Assembly (NCBI GenBank): GCA_037783545.1
Contig: JBBELK010000329.1
Location: forward strand, 3,610,501-3,674,500
Direction of reading: 5' to 3'
DNA: 64,000 nucleotides
From: Henricia sp. BOLD:AAB3569
Taxonomy: Eukaryota; Echinodermata; Asteroidea; Spinulosida; Echinasteridae
Under the pieces are notes generated by a model. That model saw only the letters and a list, made by a program, of their open reading frames with translations. It did no database searches and was not told where the DNA came from. The translations under genes and the position numbers were made by a program. Below, piece by piece: positions 1 through 11,147 of the stretch. The number at the start of each line of letters is the position of its first letter. The first letter of the stretch is position 1.

Positions 1-51
1 AATCGATCGGCATTGGTCATGTCGACCGCGTACGTTCGGCCCGGTAGGAGT

Positions 52-119
52 GCCTGTGCGATCGCGCTCCCTAAAATAAAGGACTGCCTGCGCGATCGCG
101 CTCCCTAAAATGAAGGACT
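52..119. repeat. two 34-bp direct repeats
   Basis: Two adjacent copies (52-85, 86-119) start with 'gcctg' and contain the palindromic core 'gcgatcgcg'. They differ at only two positions. Nothing else is recognised in 1-415, which should be intron of gene 1. Confidence 0.8.
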
Positions 120-415
120 GCAGGGACTCACAACGTTGGGAGACTACGAAAACTACCGGAGCAATTTTGGACAACATGAAACCTGCACCAAAATGAAAAT
201 GGCTCATTGTTTGACAAACATGTAATAGAAAAGTACTTGGTAATACCGAATACCACGGTGTCCCAAAACCCAATACCGCACAAGCTGTATATTCCTAGTC
301 GTTACTAGAAATATTGTTTACTCTGAGTTTGCTATTTTATCATTCAGATACTTATTGTGTTACTTTGTTCGTGCAGGTAAAATTGATAATGATTTTCTGT
401 GTGTTCAATTTTCAG

Positions 416-471
416 ATGTCTGCCCGGAAACATAGGAGACAGATGTGAAAGTGTTGGTGTGACATTAACAA
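416..471 (+). CDS. gene 1 exon: C-terminal half of EGF-like domain
   Basis: 56 bp lie between acceptor 'ttttcag' and donor GTAGGT. The first base completes a codon from an unseen exon. The reading is CLPGNIGDRCESVGVTLT, matching the last two Cys and the Gly of an EGF fold. It ends in phase 1, matching the next exon. Confidence 0.75.
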
Positions 472-3400
472 GTAGGTTGGGTTGAACTCTTAGTTACCTG
501 GAATTTACAAAGTTGTTACAAATGTTGTTAATAATTGACAGCCAGTTTGGCAAGGAACTGGTACATTACCCCAAAATAGTTTTAAAAGGGATTAAAAAGA
601 GATTAAAAAAAGAAGAAAAAAGTTTGAATTGTTTTCCTCTGTTAATTCAAATGGTACTGGCGTTACACTGCCCCCTTCGAGGACTCTGCTTTGTCCTCAA
701 AGCAGGCAGTAAACCCCGGGGGGTCGATTCCTTTACAAATGGTAGCATGGCTAGAAAAACAAACACATGGGGGTGAAGTCGGGGACCGCTCCGCCCGGAC
801 GCGGCTCCCGCTGGCGGCTGTCTGCACAGACATGGCGGAGATCTTGTCTGTGACCGGGCCCTTTCGCGGTGCCGATGGCGTGATGGTGGCGATGTCGGGG
901 CTCTCCGGGCGTGGTCCTCTTCCCTGCTGGGCCAGCGGTCGGGGGAAGGTGGAGTCGGCTGGGGTGCCGCAGCGGCTGGGGGTTGCTCCAAATGGTCACC
1001 AGCCCCCCTCCCTTCCCTCACCGTCCTCATCGCTGGCGTGCACCTCCAGCGCATCGTCGACTGTCACGGTCGCCACCCTCCCCTGTTACCAGGCACAGTA
1101 CTGGAGGTGGCACTGTCGAATGTCCTCCCGGTAGAACGCTCTCCCGCACCCGAAGGGGCACTCGAAAGGCATCGTCGGGTGCAGAGCCGGGCATGCCGTT
1201 GCTTGGTGTCGCCTTAGGTTTCCCAACCTCGAGAACTGCTTGTCGCAGTGCGGGCATCGGAAGCGGCCTATCCTATGTTGGCGATGGCCCCCTGCTCTGG
1301 TTGGAGAGCTTCCCGGCCTCCGGCTTTCGTGTCCTCTCCTTGGTTTCCCTTGGCCGACAGTGTCCCCTGGCGACAGTGTCCCCGCGGCCCCTACCTCCTC
1401 CTGGTCCAGCAGACCTTCCTTTGTCTCGGCGGTCTCCTCTTTGCAGGGAGCTGTGGCGTCGGGCTAAAAACATCTTCTCCACGGCCGTCGCTGCCTTGCC
1501 CAGGTACACCATCCCAACCCCTCTCGATTGTCTTTCCTTTACCGCTCCTCGAATTATCTGGTGTCCAGCAGGCACCACAGTTTTCTCAGGAACATGAACT
1601 CTTGCCACCGATTGGTGCTGTTCGTAGCCTCCTAAAGCCGCGGACTTTCCATTGATCAACACTGTGTTGTCCCCCCAACGCCACTGGCAATGGTACGTCG
1701 ACAGGAAGTCTATCCCCATGATGACATCCAGCTTAATTTTAGCCACAATGCAGGCGTGGCTCAAGACCTGATCTCTGATCTGGAGTGCATTGGGCTCCCA
1801 TTTGCTTGTCTCGGGGTCGGAGGCGGAGGCTGGAGTTCTGGCTTCCCAGGTCCATAAAGCTCGTCATAGATGTGTTCCGAAATTAGGCTCACCGTAGCTC
1901 ACGTGTCCAACAGGAAACAGACGGGTGTCAACGCAACTTTTCCTGCGAAGTAATTTTCCCCAAGTGGCACCTTCGGTGTCATCCAGTCTCGTCCTAGTGG
2001 TCTCGTCCTAGTGGTCTTCCCCTGGCTGTCCACTGGGTCGGCTTAGACTTGCTTTGTCCTCTCCTCGAATTGTTATCGAATCCTTGTATCCTACGCGGAC
2101 AATCACCCCGGAAGTGCCCAAATTCGTGGCACCCGAAGCACTCCACCATCAAGCGGTCTCCGGGTGTAGCCTGTGCTCTCGGTGTTACTGTCTGGTGTAG
2201 GTTGCGCTAGCTGCACTACCGACCTCACTTCCCTGGTTCCTTGTTTTCCCTTCTTGTTCTGTACCTGGGAGTCCAGGAAAGCCTCCATCTCCGTTGTCTG
2301 CAGGGTACGTGATTGCTTCGGTCAGGGTCGTCGCCTTTCTCGAAAAAACGTGGCGTTGCAGCTGCTCGTCACCTAATGCATTCCGGAAAGCATCCATGCA
2401 GCCAGGTCCTCCCGAGCTTGCGTGGGGAGGTTCGGGTAGCTCTTGGAAACCAACCGCCTGATCAACTGCCCCAGCTAGGCTACTAATAGATTTGTCCCGA
2501 CGCTTGGTGCACATCGACAGCTGGGCCCGATGTAATGGAATTTGTGCCGTGACCCTGAATCGTTGTTCAAAGTACTCCACGATACGGGGGTACTCCTTGC
2601 GCACCTCTGGTGCCATGTCAGCCGGGGCTTCTTGTGCTGAGCCCTTCAGGTGAGAGGCCAGGAACATAGCCTTCTCGGCCTCGCCCCACTGGTTGACTGT
2701 TGTCATGCTCTAAAAATGGATGAGGTAGTCAGACCACGACAAAACCCCATCAAACTTATCTAGGAGCATCATTGGTCTCCGACCCCCTGAGGGCACCCCC
2801 AGCTTTCCATTGGTTTGTGCAGTGCGGAGCTCCGAGTGAAGCTCTCTCCTATATGGTTGTACAGTGCGGAGCTGATCTATATATGGTTGTGCAATGCGGA
2901 GCAAATTCACTTGCTCCGCACCATAGGTTTGTGCAGTGCGGAGCAAATCTCCAAAAGGTTGTGCAGTGCGGAGCTCCGAGTGGAGCTCTCTATTGGGTTG
3001 TCAATCCGTCGGAACCTTTCCGGCTCAAAATGCACAGGGGTAGAACTCAATGTTAGTCTGGCCTCCATCCTGGGACACCTTGTGTCCGATTCTGGGCATG
3101 TCCCCGCCGTGTGGCGAGTCTGATGCCATATGCCTTGTCGATTGCATGAATTCACCCCAGAAGAAAAATGGAAGTTTCACCTGTATTTCCTCGGTATGTC
3201 ATTCCACCGCTGCCAACAGTGTAACAAGATTTCTCCCACTTGTTATTTGCTACTTGACACAAGGAAGAACACACAGGAAAACGTATATTCTGAAACAAAT
3301 CACTCTACATTTATTTCGAAACTTGTCATTCAGCAACGTCCAGAACAACAATGGCGCTCAGGAAACGTTTCCCCCGCGAACGGGTGTCCCAACCTTTTAG

Positions 3401-6400
3401 CAGGGGCTCGCGCCAACCGGCTCCGTGTGGAGCCGTGTTAGCGCCCTCAGCCGTCCTACGCCGTGGAATGGTGCTGGCGCCCTCTGCTGGCCGATTGGGA
3501 CCGGCGTTACAATACAATGGAAATTCTGGGCAGTGCCCAAGTACTGCCTGGAATTTTCCATTATGCTTTCAAATGTTAATGATCTTGGGATCGATTTCAC
3601 AAAAGTTAATACAAGTTTAATGCATCCAAATTTACATAGCAACGTCTCAAGATAAGAAGAGTGACCATTCCTAAGATGCGTCTTAGTGCTTTGTGAAATC
3701 GGTCCCAGGATCAGCCACTGTTTTCCACAACTAGTTGCAAAAACTTGGTCTAGGCTGCAGGAAATCCGATTCGTATTCATATTGTTCCGATAAAATGCTG
3801 GAAATATTAGAAAAGCCTAATGTTTCTTACCGTCAAACACTTCTACAAATTTATATCAGATCTTGTTTACAAGTCTTTTGTGAAACGGGAGTTAAAATTG
3901 CATATACTTATGGCATATCCAGTGACGTTAAGTTACTATAACCAGGTTTTATTTGATCATTTTTAGCGGTAGCACCAGGTGATGGCGGCCTGTCAACCGA
4001 AGCTATCGTAGCAATCGCAATCGGTGCTGCTGTGGCCGTCGTACTCCTGACTCTACTGGTGTTGTGCTTCTGTTACGCGATGACTCGTCGGCAACAAACG
4101 GGCCGACGAGGCTATCTGTATAGGGAGGATAATGTCAACTACCGACACCGCAAGCGACATACTAATGGCTCGGTTTACGATATCGAGTTCAGGCCTGAGG
4201 GTGCAATCGTAAGTATTCTGATGATGAACATGGATTTATTTATTTGCTTATATTCAAACTATTTATATTATCCTCTTTTATATACATTGCTGTGAGTGGG
4301 TCAGCAGGCCTTTTACTAGGTTACAGTTTCTTAAAGAGGAAGAATCCCCCTTGACGAAAATCCAGCATTTAGGCTTTTTTCTATAGTCCAAACATCCCTC
4401 TTGCCGACGTGGATTTTTATTATTTTTTAATTGTCGGTTTTAAGTGGATAAATTGCAAGCAAAAGTCGCTTTTCGAAAATGAGATTTTCGCGATTTCTGA
4501 AACGCTCATTAGGTATTCATGATATGCACATGACCCCGTGACGCAATCCTGAGAAAGAGAAGTCAACACGATCGTTAGCTCCATACGTTTACACGCAAAA
4601 AACTTGGAAAACCGTCTCTGTTAGATGGTGTTTTTTGAAGAATTTTGTTGGTCCAAAAAGCCAGAGATATGCCCATTGAGCTGCGTGGTTGTATGTTTTA
4701 CCAGACACTATGAAAAAAAAAGAGCAGAAAGATTTTGTTTTATATTACCAAGAGAGAGAAAAATGAGTCGCTCATTCTATAACTTGTACGGCCGATGTTC
4801 AAACACGTGGGAACTACGCCCGCAGCTGCAGGGGACCGTGCTGTACACAGACCGCTGTGAATGCCGTTCGTTCCGTGACAAAACCACCCGTCGCAATGCA
4901 CCAGTATTTACTTCAAAAGAGCTTCATTGTGAGCCACAATTTCATCGTTTTTTCACAAAACTGGTAATAGTAGATTGTTGTCATATTACATGAAGTGTTT
5001 TTCACGTTTGTATTTTGAATTACAAGGACAAAACAGGCATGATAAACATTCACTTCGTGTATTTTCCATTCAATACTGCACAGACCGTTTTGTATGTTTC
5101 TCAGGATGACGTCAAAACCCAAGTGACCTCGAGCGTTTCAGAATTTCGGGTGAAGAGGGTCGGAACTGCTTTACGTTTTAAGCAAAAGCCTGTCGATTTT
5201 TTGTGAAAAACAAGTTGTGATGGTGTTGTAGACACATACACCTCCATGATAAACAGAAAAACTAAAAATGTGGAAGGGGGGATTCTAGCTGTTTAAATAC
5301 TTTTGTTGATCCTGGCCATCATGTTAAAGTTATATTGTCTTTTTAGCCAAATAAAGAATAGGATTAAGAATAAGATTTCTTGTCCTAACAAGTGATTTTT
5401 ATCATTACCGTTAACTTCAACAACACTGAGTGATTATATTTCTGTACAGGAAATCTAATTATTTGTAATTTCCCTTTGCAGAATAACGGTTACCGCTCTT
5501 CACATCAGTTTTCGGTTCCGTACGTTGTGACAGGACGAGAAAACGGCATACCGGTAAGTAACTTGTAGTCTACTTTAACACCCTCCACTGCCAAATGTTC
5601 ATTTTCTTATGCTTTATTTGGGGACACTGGTTGGTTTACAAGTGTTTGTGCACACACAAGCCGCTCATAAAGGGGTAAATTGCGTGAATAGGAGTATATT
5701 GTGGACACCTTCGGTCATCCAGCTAAATTAGCCACATTTGTTTGGTCCAAAGGCAGTTTGTACAAAATCATATGGAGGTAGAACCTCGATATTAGGACCC
5801 CTGTCTAACGAGGCCAGTAACTAGTGGCCAGGGCACTAGGGTTTCTGTGTGTACCGTACAATCCTATTGCATTTTAACCTAGATAATCTGGCCACACACT
5901 GTAAATTGGCTCAATGAACCAAGCTACTCTGGGAAATTTTATGAGGAGCTTAGAAAGTTATTAAAAGACTGAGCAAATTTCAACTTTTTAGTGAGGCAAC
6001 ATTGGTGCACTTCAGCTTTTTTTCAACGATAGATACATACGTACTTCAATATGTTTTAGAATGTTTGTATATCTCTAAAACTTGTAGTGTATACACTTTT
6101 GTATAGTGGCCACCTATTTGTTCTGGGGTTGATTTCACTAAACTCTTCGTAAGTTAAGGTCCGTAATAAGGCTTACGATGGATTGTAGGGCTGCGATGGA
6201 ACGTAGGTACTATGGGTGCTGCGATGAATTTCACCAAACCTATCGTAAGCTAGCCCTACAAATAGGGCTGTAAATAGCTCGCTTTTCAAATCTGACTTAT
6301 TACAGTCGCAAATCACAGCCCTACTACGAGGGTGTACGTAGATGCTAAGTTTTTAACTGCTGAAATCCGAGAAAGTTCCACTACAAATATCGTCCGAAGC

Positions 6401-7297
6401 ACATCAGACCAGAGCACTTTCACATACACCATTGCAATCCTGAGAGTCTAGTGTTTCATAAAATAACGGTAATGCTTACGGAATCGTCAATTTGGCCATC
6501 TACGATGTCTGGAAACATTGGACAAATTTTGGACAACGTTCTGAGCTGCATGCCCATGGGCGACGCCATCTTAGCTGATATGCTGGAGCTTCTCGATCAT
6601 GAGACGTCAAGGAGCCCGGCTAACTGTGCAATATGCATAATTCATATTGACGTCGCGTGTGTTTATCCCAGCTGGCAATACGTCACGCGCGCAGTGCAGT
6701 TATCGAACTGTGCGAGTGACGTACTGCAGCGTGGCTTCCGTGTTTTTGCATGCAGTAAAAACATCGACACTGAACAGTTTTTGAAGCGACACTTTGTCAC
6801 CTGCTAAAATTTTATGTACACAATTTTAAAATGTTCTCTTGTTTATATCGCTTAGCATAGAATCTATCAAGAGTGGCAACCAGTTTTTTGAGGAGCCAGA
6901 GTTAGTTTCGTCTTCCAAAAACGGCAAAAACCATGACTATCGTTGGTCACAAAGTATGCTACGATGACCCATTGCCTCATCGTAGCTTACGGTGCGTTGC
7001 CATGGCATATATGCATTGGTACACTCACACTCATCGCAAGTTTCTTGAAATCGTTCTTACTTCTTAGGACGCAACACGAGTTACGGAGCGATAACCCATC
7101 GCATCTCAAGTTTTGAGGGATCGTAAACGTTAGTGAAATCGACCCCTAGTCACTTTACCAAAACACCGGTCATGCATGCACAGCGTGAAAAAAAAATCCC
7201 AAACCATGCCATTTAGTCATTACTGACTAATTCCCTTTTGTTTGGTATATTTCAGCTGCGTCAGATGGTAGGTAGAGGTGAGGCTGATTACTACTAA
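416..7297 (+). CDS. gene 1, 3' part: EGF-like/transmembrane surface protein (exons 416-471, 3967-4208, 5482-5553, 7256-7297)
   Basis: These four exons join in frame to give the last 136 residues of a type I membrane protein. The first encodes the end of an EGF-like domain (Cys-Leu-Pro-Gly...Gly-Asp-Arg-Cys-Glu). Next come a short linker, a hydrophobic helix (AIVAIAIGAAVAVVLLTLL and following) and a stop-transfer cluster (MTRRQQTGRRG). The tail of about 80 residues is rich in Arg and Tyr and ends ADYY. Splice signals are ttttcag/GTAGGT, tag/GTAAGT, gcag/GTAAGT and ttcag/TAA. Introns are phase 1, 0 and 0. The tail has no catalytic domain and no motif I can name, so adhesion or receptor function is inferred from topology only. 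The gene starts left of the window. No clear AATAAA follows the stop nearby. Confidence 0.8.
662..677 (-). other. polypurine tract and 3' LTR start
   Basis: The - strand reads AAGGGGGCAG followed directly by TGTAACGCC, the same start as the 5' LTR at 3511. The rest of the 3' LTR cannot be followed, so it is truncated or diverged. Confidence 0.5.
1087..1290 (-). pseudogene. C2H2-type zinc fingers at the 3' end of the retroelement
   Basis: On the - strand finger 1 (1256-1192) reads CPHCDKQFSRLGNLRRH and continues to a Cys. Finger 2 (1160-1095) is a looser C..C..H..C version starting CPFGCGRAF. A TAA follows at 1089-1087. The frame differs from the protease ORF that ends just before. This could be an element-encoded DNA-binding tail or an unrelated captured fragment. 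Confidence 0.55.
1273..1925 (-). pseudogene. retroviral-type aspartic protease remnant
   Basis: At 1907-1902 Asp-Thr of the catalytic loop is read, and the next codon, where glycine is expected, is TGA (1901-1899). Downstream, in another frame, is the second part of the fold (IMGIDFLSTY...) in an ORF from 1764 to 1273. The catalytic loop is therefore destroyed. No reverse transcriptase follows. Confidence 0.6.
2130..2790 (-). pseudogene. gag-like pseudogene with CCHC zinc knuckle
   Basis: The - strand reads FDGVLSWSDYLIHF, then a TAG stop (2712-2710). An uninterrupted ORF (2706-2185) follows with the retrotransposon gag pattern: Asn-Gln-Trp, Glu-Lys-Ala...Phe-Leu-Ala..Leu-Lys-Gly-Ser-Ala. 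At about 2140-2098, in a third frame, is a CX2CX4HX4C knuckle (CFGCHEFGHFRGDC). So at least one stop and one frameshift break the gag. Confidence 0.7.
2814..2998. repeat. five irregular copies of a 16-bp motif
   Basis: 'ttgtgcagtgcggagc' or near copies occur near 2814, 2856, 2886, 2928 and 2959, spaced 30-42 bp. On the - strand this reads as repeated LRTAQPY-like peptide upstream of the gag core. Confidence 0.75.
3204..3215 (-). other. candidate primer-binding site
   Basis: TGGCAGCGGTGG on the - strand begins four bases after the LTR end, where a tRNA-primed site starting TGG is expected. The tRNA was not identified. Confidence 0.4.
3220..3511 (-). repeat. 5' LTR of the Gypsy-like element
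   Basis: 292 bp starting TGTAAC and ending GTTACA on the - strand, the inverted TG...CA ends typical of LTRs. An AATAAA lies inside (+ strand tttatt near 3309-3314). Confidence 0.6.
3586..3706. mobile_element. small MITE
   Basis: 121 bp with imperfect inverted ends 'tgggatcgatttcacaaa' and 'tttgtgaaatcggtccca'. Related ends occur at 6125-7146 and near 25010. Confidence 0.55.
3967..4208 (+). CDS. gene 1 exon: linker, transmembrane helix, juxtamembrane tail
   Basis: 242 bp after acceptor 'atttttag', donor GTAAGT. The first two bases complete a Thr codon, then 80 codons follow. The transmembrane span is about 25 residues ending CFCYAM, followed by TRRQQTGRR as a cytoplasmic anchor. The tail holds several tyrosines (YLYRED, NYRHR, VYDIEF). 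Reading on past the donor reaches a stop at about 4293, so splicing is needed. Confidence 0.85.
4209..5481. other. gene 1 intron, no other feature seen
   Basis: AT-rich. The longest ORF (4625-4993) has no domain and no splice context. Nothing supported. Confidence 0.5.
5482..5553 (+). CDS. gene 1 exon: cytoplasmic tail
   Basis: 72 bp, exactly 24 codons, phase 0 at both ends. Acceptor 'ccctttgcag', donor GTAAGT. It reads NNGYRSSHQFSVPYVVTGR and five more residues. No known motif. Confidence 0.75.
6125..7146. mobile_element. ~1-kb element with inverted ends in a gene 1 intron
   Basis: Ends 'ggggttgatttcactaa' (6125) and 'ttagtgaaatcgacccc' (to 7146) are inverted. The sub-terminal parts carry further inverted 'cgtaagcta/tagcttacg' motifs. 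An ORF of 118 codons (6451-6807) lies inside but shows no transposase motif I recognise. It ends about 110 bp before the last exon of gene 1. Confidence 0.6.
7256..7297 (+). CDS. gene 1 last coding exon and stop
   Basis: After acceptor 'tatatttcag' 13 codons (LRQMVGRGEADYY) are followed by TAA at 7295-7297. The phase matches the previous exon. The C-terminal ADYY is not a classic class I or II PDZ ligand. Confidence 0.75.
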   Translation: MRQMVGRGEADYY

Positions 7298-8621
7298 GCC
7301 AAGACACTGACAAAGGTCATTTACTACTAATCTGCTGAAGTATATATTTTACCCCTGATTTACCAAGCGTTTAATGGCAATAATTCTATTGTATTATATT
7401 ATAATGGCCTCGTCCATTTACTTGAAGTGCAACATTTTGGGGAGGTTTTTATTTTTGTGATTTTCACAAATATAAATTCAGATCTGCCAACCCTTCTGGA
7501 TTTTGCAACAGATTTTATGGAAAATGACTGATCTCATGACTCCTGACACGGATAAAAAAAAACTCCTGGATTGTCAATTAACAACCTCAGAGATTTCTAG
7601 ATGTGTCTGAAGTCAGGAGATCAACCTACTTTCCATGTGTCTTTTTTAACATCCGGGAACGTTGTCAGCTCTGCAAAAATAGCATTGTTATAGCCAAGTT
7701 AATTTTTTGTGAGTACAAATAGAAAAATGTTTCTTCTCATGAGGAGTACAAGTACGAGTACTTGTCATGAGTACAAGTAAATAGCATGTTAGTCACATCG
7801 TTGGGCCAGGAGCAATTGTGAAATTAAAAACATGCTAAATGTATGTTTATATACATGTATATCGAATTCACCAAAATATCCTTACACAAATGTATTGCTG
7901 TATTCAGTATGTGGTACACAGATTCAGTGGGAAATAGAAATAGACACCCAAAACAAATTCAAATTGCCAAAAATGTTCAGGCATTCTGTGTTTTGAATTT
8001 CTCTCTAATGGGCGTCTTTAATAGAAATTGTGATTTGTAGTATAAATATGTAACTACATGTATAGCTTAATAGGCCCCAAATAAGAACTATGTTTAGCGA
8101 TATAGCACGCGTCACTTTCAACCCTGCGTGTCAAAGGCTTTTGTTTTTTTGTGGTTTTTGTTTTACTTTATTGCTTGGAATCCACTTACAAAAAAAATAA
8201 ACATGCGTCACTGCATCATTTTGGGAGACTTCAACTTTAATACGCTAAACATGGTTTTAATTTTGCCTTATAATTTATTTTATCCTTAGTTGTTTTTATA
8301 TTTACATTTTATTATGTTATGAACACCTTTAATACTAGATAGCTACTTAAAAAAGAGATGCAGTATATTTAGCTAACAAGTCAGCCATTTTGAATTATTA
8401 TATTGTAGGCCTACGTGATATTTCATCAGCTGATATAATCCCAACAAGTATTTTTTAGCAGTCATTTCAGAGAAAAATATTGAGAAACTGACAAATTATT
8501 GCAGTTGCAACTCATCTCATAAAACATCCATCTCAGATCAAGGACTGGTAAATTTCTCTCTAATGGGCGTCTTTAATAGAAATTGTGATTTGTAGTAATA
8601 TGTAACTGTTGAGCTCGTGCC

Positions 8622-8802
8622 AATGACGTCATTTTGGGAGAAAAACAATGACGCGTCGTTGTGGAAGCAATGTGCGTGCGCGTTGTGTGTGTCCATACTG
8701 CGCGTAACGCGCTATGCTGAGGCTCCCATTGGTGAACTAAACCGCGTTACGCCCATAATCGCTTCCACAATGACTCAGCATTATTTGACTCCCAAAATGG
8801 CG
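8622..8802. repeat. inverted-repeat insert in copy B
   Basis: 'gtcattttgggag' and 'ctcccaaaatggc' form the outer inverted pair, and 'gtggaagcaatg'/'tcgcttccac' the inner pair. The boundaries are not certain. Confidence 0.45.
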
Positions 8803-9189
8803 TATTTGCACGTGTTCAAAAGGGGTCAATATGTTAGGTCAAAAAAGAAAAGAACTTTGTTTAGTGATAGCGCGCCCATAACATTCAACCCTGTGCGTCA
8901 AAGCTTTTTTTTCTTTCAAAAACACAAAAAAATATATATTGTTTAGTAGCGCGCGTCACTTTTAACCTTGCGTGTCAAAGGTTTTTGTGTTTTGGTTTTG
9001 GTTTTTTTTTGGATTAAAAACATGCCTGGTGGCTTCATGTAAACTTGACTTTTTTGCTCAAAAAAACATTTTAAAAAAGCTGCATCGTCATTTTGGGAGA
9101 CATAGTTTTTTTATTTTTTGCTTATAATTTATTTTATCCTTAGTTGTTTTTATATTTACATTTCATTATGTTATGAACACCTTTAAAAC

Positions 9190-9268
9190 TAGCCCAGGTT
9201 GGACGTCGTCTTCATTGCATTACGAGTGACATCCATGTAGTATGCGGTACGGAGTCCAACCTGGGCTA
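9190..9268. mobile_element. 79-bp MITE with 9-bp target duplication
   Basis: Perfect inverted ends TAGCCCAGGTTGGAC/GTCCAACCTGGGCTA are flanked by CTTTAAAAC on both sides (9181-9189, 9269-9277). Copy A of the duplication keeps the near-identical empty site (ctttaatac). A 9-bp duplication fits Mutator-like elements. Confidence 0.8.
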
Positions 9269-9400
9269 CTTTAAAACTAGATAGCTACTTAAAAAAGAGA
9301 TGCAGTATATTTAGCTAAACAAGTCAGCCATTTTGAATTATTAATTGTACGTGATATTTCAGCAGCTGGTTTGTTAAAAAAAAATCCCACAAGTATTTTT

Positions 9401-9758
9401 GGTATTTTTTTCATATACATTGAACACGGATTTGGGTAAATTTATATGTTGGAATCGATAGCTTATTCAATTCTAAGATATACTTCCCACTGACACTTCC
9501 GTCGCAAATGTTGCATTTCTGAGATAAATCAAATGATAAAATTACTGCATAAAGTAATGCACAAAATTACGTGGCGAGCGGTCTGTGCTTAAGCGCGACA
9601 ACAGAGGGCGCTGCACTAACTGAAGGCAATTTTTGAGGAAGAAAACGTTTTGCGACAAAAGTGCAAGTGGGAAGTATATCTTAAAATTACATTATGTGTT
9701 GATTCCAGGAGGTAATTTCCTTAAAATCTTTGTTCAATGTATATATGAAAAAAATACC
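9401..9758. mobile_element. 358-bp MITE, hAT-type 8-bp target duplication
   Basis: Long inverted ends start GGTATTTTTTTCATATAC and end in ATGAAAAAAATACC, flanked by GTATTTTT on both sides (9393-9400, 9759-9766). The empty site is in copy A. Relatives: 28106-28519 and half of one at 32730-32878. Confidence 0.75.
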
Positions 9759-10483
9759 GTATTTTTTAACAGTCATTTCAGAGAAAAATATTCAGAAAAT
9801 GACAAATTATTGCAGTTGCAACTCATCTCATAAAACATGCATCTCAGATCAATCTTAAGAACAGGATGGTAGGCCTAGGCCATAGCAAGATAACTCCAAG
9901 ATTGCCCAGTCAACACCGCCTCTTAGATATTGTTGCTATGTGCTCACAAGCCATCGCAAAAAAATGGCGACACAACGTACAATTTAAAAGCAACGGGGCT
10001 CGGCATGGAAAGCACAGATTTATTGGAGAAAACTCAAAGGTATTTTTTAGGGTCGACAGTTACCGTAGCACACACTGAGCGAAGGGCTAGTAATGCAGGG
10101 ATGACATATATTCATAAAAATGCGCTTTCCTACCTTTAAACAGCGAATCACCCGACACTGAAACCAAAATTCACCCGGTCACTGGCGCAAACAACATACA
10201 AACTGTCGTGGGCAGAAAATTGTGTGATGAATGCATCACTTTGACCTATGTTGTGGACGCCGTCTGCCAGCTCTGTTGTGATTGGTCGGCGGGTTTGGCT
10301 TGATTGACAGGTCGGAACTATATGCACTGATTTTTATTCACGAACCAACCTTAAACATAAAACATCTTTGTCAATAACACATCAATTTGTAAATATTGCT
10401 ATGTTTCAGGAATGTATATTATTAGGGCTTTCCTCGAGTCCATCACAAGTCTAGCTGTACACCAATCGGAGAGCCGAGGACCT

Positions 10484-10680
10484 GGGCCCAATTTCATGGA
10501 ACCTGTTTTAGCAAAATAAATTGTTTAGCACAGAATTTCTTTGCTCTGTAAAACAGGAGCAAAATATCAGTAAATACACATCACATACGATTTTGGCTGG
10601 CAACCCAGTTTTGTAAAATAAAGCAAAGAAATTCTGTGCTAAACAAATTTGTGCTACGCGGGTTCCATGAACTTGGGCCC
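10484..10680. mobile_element. MITE with GGGCCCAATTTCATGG ends
   Basis: 197 bp. Ends 'gggcccaatttcatgg' and 'ccatgaacttgggccc', with a longer internal palindrome (gcacagaatttctttg/caaagaaattctgtgc). Confidence 0.75.
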
Positions 10681-10921
10681 TGTTCTCTGTACGTCCGCCA
10701 TAACTGGGGGCCATCCAGTGCCATGAACTGTACATTACATTTTATCTTCAAGCAAACTTGAATCCGTGGTTCTGATTGGTGGATCCATGGCAACAACAGT
10801 GTGACATTATCCTATGTCCCGTCTTCCTTCTTTGTTGAAGCCTGTGCACACAAAGTGGCGCGTTGTGCACTATTAACAACAACAACACAGAACGCACACT
10901 TCATGGCACTGGATGGCCCCA

Positions 10922-11147
10922 GGGGCCAATTTCATAGAGCTGCTTAAGCATGAAAAACCTTGCTTGATAAAATGAGGTTCCCACTAAAAATTTCATGCAA
11001 TTGTCATGGAAATGAAACAGTCCTCTAACACTGGTAATACACTATTTTTATCACATGAGGATTTCACTGGTAACGTTCTCTTCTAAGCAAATGTTTTTTG
11101 TGCTCAAGCAAATTGTTGTGCTTAAACACCTCTATGAAATTGGGCCC
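10922..11147. mobile_element. MITE with GGGGCCAATTTCATAGAG ends
   Basis: 226 bp. Ends 'ggggccaatttcatagag' and 'ctctatgaaattgggccc'. Same superfamily of ends as 10484-10680 and 21579-21804, with a different interior. Confidence 0.75.

Larger units (their letters stand above)
600..3511 (-). mobile_element. decayed Gypsy-like LTR retroelement without recognisable RT or integrase
   Basis: Read on the - strand the order is 5' LTR (3511-3220), primer-binding-site candidate, short tandem repeats, gag-like ORF with a CCHC knuckle, aspartic-protease remnant, C2H2-type fingers, polypurine tract (677-668) and the start of a 3' LTR (667 leftwards, same TGTAACGCC start). No RT, RNase H or integrase motifs are seen in the ~2.5-kb internal part. 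Several stops and frame changes show it is not functional. It sits in the intron of gene 1 and is notably GC-rich from 700 to 2700. Confidence 0.7.
7996..9866. repeat. tandem duplication with later insertions in the second copy
   Basis: Copy A is 7996-8550 and copy B 8551 to about 9860. Both start 'aatttctctctaatgggcg' and end near 'catctcagatcaa'. Copy B is longer because of a palindromic stretch (8622-8802) and two MITEs (9190-9268, 9401-9758), all absent from copy A. Confidence 0.75.

Noticed and set aside
647..1134. Pro-rich ORFs on both strands
   Set aside because: GC-rich end of the decayed LTR element; no conserved pattern.
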